This document shows positions 57,355 to 64,000 of a stretch of 64,000 bases of DNA, in pieces (positions within the stretch are counted from its first letter, which is position 1; every line of letters starts with the position of its first letter). The DNA comes from Scalesia atractyloides (lineage: Eukaryota > Streptophyta > Magnoliopsida > Asterales > Asteraceae). The stretch spans positions 91,758,240 through 91,822,239 of the forward strand of contig CAMTDV010000023.1 of assembly GCA_947069175.1 (NCBI GenBank), in the 5' to 3' direction. The notes beneath the pieces were generated by a model. It did not search any database. It worked only from the letters and a program-made list of their open reading frames with translations, and was not told the DNA's origin. Made by a program: the position numbers and the translations under genes.

Positions 57355-57640
57355 GACGTGTCGTATATTAACGTATCGTGTCGTATTGTATAGTGAAGCA
57401 TCGTATTGTATTGTATTGTATCATATCGTGTCATGTCGTATTTTATCTGTATGTATTGTATTGTATCGTATTTTATCGTAATGTGTCGTATTTTATCATA
57501 ACGTAGCGTCTCGTGATGTAATTTTATATGTTTTGTATATGTTATGTTTGTATATCGTATCGGGACGTATCGTATCGTGACTTATTGTAACATATCGTGA
57601 CATGTCGTATCGTATCATATCGTGTCGTATCTTACTATAC
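57355..57640. repeat. Degenerate (TATCG/TATTG)n array
   Basis: Nearly 300 bases are built from 5-base words GTATC, GTATT, TCGTA and GTGTC in loose phase (TCGTATTGTATTGTATTGTA, ATCGTATCGTGACTTATTG). A decayed simple repeat with no coding potential. Confidence 0.8.
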
Positions 57641-57794
57641 ATTATATGTAACAACCAACCAATTCAAACATTGTAAATAAACATCACATATATAAATAAA
57701 CTGAAACTGCAAATTTAACTAGATATTAAGTTTGTTCATACATAACATAATCAAAATATATCAAAAAGTGAAAATACAAAAAAGACAACATGCT

Positions 57795-58535
57795 ATCCTA
57801 CATCGGTGGATCCTGAGCTGCGCCTGACGCCTGCCAATCTTGACAAGGGACGACCGACTGCTGTACTAAAAGGAGAATCAAACCACGATACATGGCCGCC
57901 TAGATATCCCTCTAGATCACCCGTAGCAAAAACGCCTCAGTGGGTGTCAATCTGGGCCTGTAATCGGCCCTACCTCCGCTGTAACGCATCCGCAATAACC
58001 CGGGCAACTGATCATCATAAACGTGTTGGGGGTAACTCAGGCACACCTTGCTGCTACAGAAGCTGTGGCGGTGGTGGTGGTGAGAAGTCTCGGTCGACCT
58101 AAGCGGTATCCTTGCTGTGAGCGTCATCCTCATCGATTGGCTCGGCACACTCCACGGTAGGAGGTATGACCTCCAGCTGGCGGGGGACAAATTATGGCTG
58201 TCGCGAAAGCAAAGGTCGACTCTCGGAAAGTCATATGTCGTACGCATGCCAATCAGCGTATTGGCGTGTCAATCTAGTCGGCTAGACCGACCCGCCGGCC
58301 TTGACCAGGAGATCTTGGTCGAGAAAGAGGCCTACTATGCGGGCGATGCCTGAGAATAACGCCAACCATTCATACCGGTGGTGAGCCGACGCTAACCACT
58401 CGCCAAGGCAATAATGCAAGGCACTAGGCACCGTATAAAGTAAACAATACAAATAAAAAGGTCGCCTTGATTGCACGACTCGACATCGACCTTGGCCCTG
58501 ACCCACATCAACATCAGCCATATCGATCAGTAACA
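57795..58535 (-). pseudogene. GC-richer coding-like block, unidentified
   Basis: This 740-base block is clearly richer in G and C than its surroundings. On the minus strand it reads as interrupted protein-like text in shifting frames: ASAHHRYEWLALFSGIARI, SRPLLSRQP.FVPRQLEVIPP, PPPPQ, GVPELPP, then GDLEGYLGGHVSWFDSPFST. The proline-rich tail with VPRQLEVIPPTVE recalls the C-terminal region of transposon-associated plant-mobile-domain proteins, but I do not claim the match. Several stops break it. It may belong to the same element as the FAR1-type transposase to its right. Confidence 0.4.
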
Positions 58536-59240
58536 TTTTAATTATTTATGTAATAAAATACAAAATATTTTTTATTTATTTAATAAAATATAAAACAATT
58601 ATGATTTATTTAAAAAATAATTGTTATATATTTTAAAAAATAATTTTATAATTAGTATTATTTACTTAATAAAATATAAAACATTTATTAGTCACTTTAA
58701 AAAACATTAAGTATTATTGATTTAATAAAATATAAACATTCATATAATTTGTGTTATTTATTTAAAAAATATACTTTTTACCATTTTATAAGTTTTAACA
58801 AATTTAAACAACAACTACAATAAAAATATATTAAAATGGTCGTATACGTATCATATAGACCCCATACGATATGTATATGACCAAAAGGGGGAAGATTTTG
58901 ATTTTTTTTAAGCAATACGATGTATATAGACCCATAGGCTTTGTATTACTTCATCGGGTTTTAAAAAAAAACTCAAAAACCAACCTAATCAACCCAAATT
59001 CAAACTATTTTGCGGTTAAATTATATATATATATATATATATATAATTAACATGTTAATGATCGGGAAACGAAATAACTAACCTTTACGAAGAAGAAAAC
59101 CTAGAAACATGTCGGGTGAAAGATATCAAATCGTACCTTGTGTGTGTGTGTTTTGTGATTTGGGTCGTATGGTTAATTCTGATACGTATAAAGGGTAATA
59201 TATTAAGGTTGATACGCACCGTTTTAACCCAAATACAATC
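58536..59240. other. AT-rich spacer
   Basis: Sequence of repeated TTTAATAAAATATAAAAC phrases (58550-58760) and a (TA)n tract at 59021-59044. No gene seen. Confidence 0.5.
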
Positions 59241-59284
59241 TCTTATACAATGTGTATAGGGGTAAAACAAAAATCCTTAATATT

Positions 59285-59775
59285 AGGTTTTGGCTTTTCG
59301 ATGCGTATATGTGTCGTATTATGGCGCATTTTGTCTATACGTGTCGTTTTATAAAAGATATTGTCTATACATGTCGCATCGTTGATGTTCGGTTACGTCT
59401 GTTACCGTATTCTATAATTACGTGTCATTTTCTTTTGAATCCAATTGTATTAACACGTGTTATGTCTATACGTGTCGTATTGTGGCGTATATTGTCCATA
59501 CGTTTTGTATTGGTGGTGTATCATTCTTAACGTATTTTTCATTAAATGTCGTATTAACACGTGTTATGTCTATACATGTCGTATTATGGCATATATTGTC
59601 CATACGTTTCATATTGGTGGCATTCGGTATTGTGACATTTATTGTCCATGCGTATCGTATTATGGCATAGATTGTTTATTTGTGTCATATTATGGCGTAT
59701 TATGATGTATTGTACGTATTGTATTGTGGTGTATAATGTCTATACATGTCATATTATGGCGTATAATGTCGGTTA
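59285..59775. repeat. Degenerate GTCTATACGTGTCGTATTATGGCG repeats with a 104-bp period
   Basis: A ~25-base phrase (TGTCTATACGTGTCGTATT, then GTGGCGTATATTGTCCATAC) recurs throughout. The longer unit starting ATTAACACGTGTTATGTCTA begins at 59449 and 59553, giving a 104-bp repeat with about 90% identity. Overlapping open frames at 59252-59705 are products of this repetition. Confidence 0.82.
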
Positions 59776-59884
59776 CGTGACGTATTGTGACATTATACAA
59801 ACAAAAAACATTTAAAATACATTAAACATACAAAATACATTTAAAATTACAAATTAACCTAGATAGTACGCAGTGTCGTCTGGA

Positions 59885-62800
59885 TTGGATTCATTATCAA
59901 CTTATTAGAAAGAAGAAAGAAAGTCGAAATGCCTCCCAAGCTTAATAGGTGAACAATCACACTAAACCTATTAGCAAGTAGGAGTCCCGCCTAAGGCATC
60001 TCCATCCGATGATCAATTGGTGCAAATCCAACTCTGTCAAACTTTATTCTCTTTAGCCGTGTGTCATAGTCTCTCGATAAATCTCGGTTAAAAATGTATT
60101 GCCACATTTCTTTGTTTTCGCATGTCATCTCCACTACCATTTCACTCCGAATAAAACTCGACTAGTGTTGACTAATCCCTAAACCCTAATTTTTTAGAGT
60201 TTGATCTTTATAACGGAGAATATTATTAACCAATTCACACCCTAGATTAACGGAAATCCATGGTCCTCGCGTGGCTCTTTTTTCGAGAAGCCACTGAACG
60301 ACTGTGTCGCATTACTGACTTTTGAGACTTTACAACAGTACTTCGTATTCAAGAGCCTTGTAACGGTACGTACGAGCTGTATAGGAGAGGGTCGTACCTA
60401 CTTTGTTTGGAACGGCCAGTTGAGCTATGTCTAGCAGCCTTTTCTCTCCTTTGTTGTTGGACCTTCAATGTTGGACACCCGTGAATGTTTTCTTGTATGG
60501 CATGCAGTTTTTATCGCTCATCAGTGGGTTAAACACCGCCTTGATCTTTGACATCATGCTTTTCTTCACTTACGGGAGTTCTAACAACATTTTCTGTTTC
60601 ATATCATCTGATTCTTTTTCCAAATCAAGGTCTTCATTATCAATTTTTGATAGAGCAAGGTCAAGTTTTTTCCAGAATATATCTACCGAATTAAGCGAAA
60701 TGATACGACCTTCAAACAAAAAAAACTTTTACACTGTTGCTCGTACATTCAGATAGTATAATAAATGTAAAATAAGCTTATAAGTACCTGCGTTTTCAAT
60801 TTTCTCCGGAAGACAGGCACATGGCAACCCACAACCCATATATACAGCGGGCAGCCACATGTTGAACCAAATTTCTACAACACGAATAGCTTCTGATGAA
60901 GCTTGTTTTCTATCAGGTTAACAGCATGGATGGAAAATTCCAAATTATATTGCGAAAACAAAGGAATCTCTAGGTGGTGGTTCATTCGCTTCTTGTTACT
61001 TTCTTCCGAACATTTCTTTAGTTGTTTATGTTGGTTTAATAACATATCGTCGACCTTCTTCACCAGACGCTTTTAGGTGAAGCAAGTTGTCTTTTTAATT
61101 CAGCATGTGGGTTATCGGCTCTATTTGTCGTAGTTTGGCGAAAGTTGACCGTTTATCGTAAAGGAAAACAAAAACATCTGAAAATATAAGACATAATCAC
61201 ATTTTATATCTAGTTTATTGAATGTAGATTAGGATTTATCTTGTAGAGGCTCTTGCCTCATTGTGGGGTAGCTCATTTGGTAGAGGATCTTGCCGCTTAG
61301 TGAGAGGTTTTGAGTTCAATCCCAAGCAAGGGGTAGATTATGATTTATTTGGTGTAATATAGGAGTATGTAATCGTTGCCATTCAAAAATAAATAGATTT
61401 ATACAAAACTTACATTCATGTTCATCTCTAGAAAGGACTCTATGAACGTTAGAGATGTTATAGTTGTATATTGGCTAGTTCAGAGAATCACACAATGCCT
61501 TCCATGAACGAGTAAAATCTCCCCAGTCCAAATCAGTAGGATTTCTTGCAGTATATTACTATATTCTGTAAAATATGGAACCTAGAAAGATATATGTATG
61601 CCTTCAAAAAAAATTTGTGACATGCGTTTATCAGGGCTTGGTCATTGTCCATAAAAATTACGCACGACTCCATACACTTGTGCAACATTGACCTGACCCT
61701 CTCAAGGACCCATACGTACGTTACTTCCTGCTCGTTTGAAACAAAGGCATGCGTGACACAAAAGGCCCGATTTGTCAACGTCATACCCACAACTTGCATA
61801 AATGGAAGATTGTACAAGTTGGTTTTGTAAGTCGCGTTCAATGACAAATCTAGAAACAAAATTCAGGGATGTCCTAATTTTTTTCTTTACATTCATACAA
61901 TATAATAAACGTTATTATTTACTAACTAATAAACATTAACATATTAAATTATATGCTATAAATGATGTATGATAGAAATATCAACAAACACTTAATTGGT
62001 TTATTAGTTTGTAAAGTTAACAAACAAATCATTATAAAATACATTTTTAAGGAACAAAAAACAAATCATAAAATATATATATTCGCTTTGGCTATGGCAA
62101 TATGTTGTCAGACGTCTTTGCTTGCTATACCATCTTTCAAAATTCCAAAAGATAAATACGATTTAAAAAGTAAAAAGCTGGTCACCATTTTCCCAACTTC
62201 TTTCTCAATTAACGACGGAGCTTCTCGCCGAAAAAAAACCACCATGACGCTATTCAACTTTTGATTCTTATCTTTCACTACGGATTTATTCAGAGGTATC
62301 AACGAAGAAGAAATTACACTTCGCAAGAAAGATGAGGGTATCCCAGGATTCCCCTGGGATACCTCTAGATCTGTCCCTAGTCGCTTCAATCATCAGCACA
62401 TGCGGAATGTCTTCACAAAGGACAACTCATGACAAAAGAATATTCTCAATGACGTTGCGAGGCATCCTCCTAGTGGATTTGTTCTAGTCTCTCATGTGAT
62501 ATTTTGTTTTATCTAACTTTAGGGCCCTAATCTTCTTGCGAGCGTTGTGTATGTCTTTCGAAGAGACTTGTTTTTAGGGTTATGTTCGATTATGGCTTTC
62601 CAAATTTTACCGGTTCCATATCTTGCGATGTCAGCTCCTCCACCAATCTGAAATTATTAGGAGTGACTCTGTTAGCAAACGTGTAACCCTCCAGATGTTA
62701 AGCAGGGTTGTGGTTATGTTTTAGGTTATGATTCGGGTTCAGCACATCTATCCGCCAAGCGTCGCGCGTTATGTCAAGAAACCCTTTCACCAAAAAAGGG

Positions 62801-63312
62801 CAACCACATTTTTTTATGCTAGTTTTCCTAACCATGGCCATACTCTTATGCTCGCTGCTACAGTTGCATGGAGCCATGTCCTCACCTCTTTATAACCCTG
62901 TTTCTTAGACCGTCTAGTAGTGATAGCGTAACTGTTATTAATTCCTCTTTGTTTTACCCAATCTTCCAACTCATTGCGGGACATAAATCCTAAGCAACAT
63001 AAATGAAAAAAAATATAACATTGATAATACTATTTTAATAAATTCATAAATATTTTAACAAAATATATAACATTTATAATGCATTTTAACAAAATATATA
63101 ACATTCATACCTACTTGGTTTCGTACGAAACTTGCGGGTAAGTGGTTACTCGTCAACCAATGACTCTTGGCGTAAAAATGCTCACCAAAGTCTTGTTGTC
63201 CATACGCGGCCTCACCAATGAAGAAGTTATTGCCATAGTTTTGTTGTTTGTACGAGGCCTCATACTTGTCTTCGTAACCTAGACACCCGTAATCGTATTC
63301 ACTGCTAGGCAC
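59885..63312 (-). pseudogene. FAR1-type Mutator transposase with SWIM and OTU-like segments
   Basis: Reading leftward on the minus strand: an acidic tyrosine-rich N-terminal exon (63312-63110); a FAR1 DNA-binding domain at 62985-62670 (SYAITTRRSKKQ, then CGCPFLVKGFLD, DAWRIDVLNPNHNLKHNHNP and HLEGYTFANRVT); a MULE transposase core at 61860-61533 (ATYKTNLYNLPFMQVVGMT, VWVLERVRSM, FMDNDQALINA, SRFHILQNI); a SWIM-like tail near 60860-60788 (TCGCP, then GLPCACLPEKIENA after a shift); and, at about 60160-59885, FAPIDHRMEMP and AGLLLANRFSVIVHLL, which resemble the C-terminal half of OTU-like cysteine-protease domains. The first catalytic position, normally D-x-TYKTN, reads N. Many stops and shifts are present. 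Confidence 0.78.
61262..61387 (+). mobile_element. tRNA-derived SINE
   Basis: A clean A box / D arm (TAGCTCATTTGGTAGAGG) and B box (GAGTTCAATCCC) are followed by a body ending GTAATCGTTGCCATTCAAAAA. The 3' end matches that of the SINE at 33390-33505 (GTAACCGTTGCCCTTAAAAA), so both belong to one family. It interrupts the FAR1-type transposase pseudogene. A target duplication is not certain. Confidence 0.78.
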
Positions 63313-63650
63313 AACAAACTAAAAGACACCAACAGGTACAAGATGACGATAAATCTAACGCTAATTCAAAAGGTTAATAAATGCTTACCTCGTTTAGGTC
63401 TGGCAACAATGGTTCCTTAGGATAAGAACGAAAGTCGACACAACCTCCTCCTCGTGATTATCATTTACTCTCCCCTCATAAGAATTAGGATGGCAGACCC
63501 CTGACAATATTGGTGCATATACCGTGTGTCCGCCACTGTGCAAATAGGCTAGATAGAGCGTGTGTTGATATTGTATAGATCCGTGAGAAAAACGAACACA
63601 TGACACGATGGCGAGGAAAAGATTACCTTCGTACGACAGTAAGCTACTAT
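63313..63650 (-). other. Sequence upstream of the FAR1-type transposase
   Basis: A minus-strand frame at 63606-63394 (containing HPNSYEGRVNDNHEEEVVST) lies just upstream and might be an additional exon of the transposase gene. I cannot place it in the family. Confidence 0.35.
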
Positions 63651-63860
63651 ATATATTGTTGTGTGTTCATTTGTTAGATAACTTTTTGGAGTTCCTAGAG
63701 AGCAAATGCTTTCAAATTCTCCAGCATGTAAAGATGTATACTCTTTCCGTATGAATGAATAATTCGACTTCCGCTTCTACTCCGTTCTTAATAACATTCT
63801 ACCAAATTAGTTCTATTCTACCAAAACTTCCGTCTAATACCGCTGGTTCCTGAACTATCA
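63651..63860 (+). mobile_element. End of a Copia-type 5' LTR
   Basis: The sequence ends ...CTGAACTATCA two bases before a primer-binding site, so at least the right end of an LTR is here, with the element continuing to the right out of the window. CTATATATATTG near 63646 could be its TATA box. The start of the LTR is not defined. Copia is preferred because the LTR appears short. Confidence 0.6.
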
Positions 63861-63862
63861 AG

Positions 63863-63874
63863 TGGTATCAGAGC
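63863..63874 (+). other. Primer-binding site of the right-edge LTR retrotransposon
   Basis: TGGTATCAGAGC, complementary to initiator methionine tRNA, two bases after the LTR end. The leader continues to the window edge. A possible gag start lies near 63927, but too little is visible. Confidence 0.85.
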
Positions 63875-64000
63875 TACGTCACCGATTCAATTGATCTAAC
63901 AGTTGATTGAATCACCTACGCTCATGAATTATGGACTTTTGAGGGCAAATACGGGCTGTTCGGGGACACCGTCGAGGGCTTAAGAGAACAGATTTGATGA

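Noticed and set aside
59252..59705. Overlapping open frames rich in CRIMAYIVHT text
   Set aside because: They are translations of the degenerate 104-bp repeat.
61645..61896. Plus- and alternate minus-frame open stretches
   Set aside because: They are shadows of the FAR1-type transposase core at 61533-61859.

Overview
This is a window of eudicot nuclear DNA, probably from a daisy-family plant (Asteraceae). The evidence is AT-rich sequence with intron-bearing plant genes, long-LTR Ty3/gypsy elements of the type common in that family, and CACGGGGCCGTG-bearing LTR sequence. I find no gene with an intact reading frame. The window holds two broken tandem-type paralogues of an NADP-dependent alkenal/double-bond reductase, one broken NRT1/PTR transporter, and many mobile elements in different states of decay.

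Layout. 1-737: 5' LTR of a minus-strand LTR retrotransposon that runs off the left edge. 1543-4520: reductase copy 1, five exons, with a stop and a frameshift in exon 1; its introns carry four members of a small hAT-type MITE family. 5274-16246: a nearly complete Ty3/gypsy element with 2.7-kb LTRs, a perfect 5-bp target duplication (TCAGC), PBS and PPT. Its gag-pol is broken at six or more places, and each LTR carries four tRNA-like A-box/B-box modules. 16252-21209: an older gypsy LTR that this element probably entered, itself interrupted by a 1.2-kb inverted-repeat element containing a 79-bp tandem repeat. 21210-23235: an antisense RTE-type LINE split by a hAT transposon remnant (21383-22862, perfect 8-bp target duplication, BED zinc-finger transposase fragment). 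24249-31505: an older LTR carrying CACGGGGCCGTG motifs and split by a second gypsy-type element (24508-30348) that has PBS and PPT but no coding capacity.

32465-33520: two tRNA-derived short insertions with 15-16-bp target duplications. 33058-35464: reductase copy 2, same exon plan as copy 1, broken by a single-base deletion in exon 3. 37911-42838: a Mutator-like element with TIRs of more than 100 bp, a decayed MuDR-type transposase on the plus strand and a convergent two-exon GRF-zinc-finger gene on the minus strand. 43560-44060: Copia RNase-H remnant. 45652-51748: NPF6.2-like nitrate/peptide transporter pseudogene on the minus strand, six exons, with a recognisable TATA box. 53875-56091: a cluster of duplicated AT-rich inverted-repeat elements. 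57100-59800: palindromes, degenerate (TATCG)n and 104-bp repeats around a GC-richer coding-like block. 59885-63312: a minus-strand FAR1-type Mutator transposase pseudogene that retains SWIM and OTU-like segments. 63650-64000: end of a Copia-type LTR with its PBS.

The elements are nested: the gypsy copy lies inside an old LTR, a hAT inside a LINE, and a non-coding gypsy inside an older LTR. Most long open frames here fall within repeats and are not genes. The least ordinary signals are the Pol-III-like modules inside the 2.7-kb LTRs, the MITE cluster in the introns of one reductase copy, and the two Mutator elements that carry extra domains.
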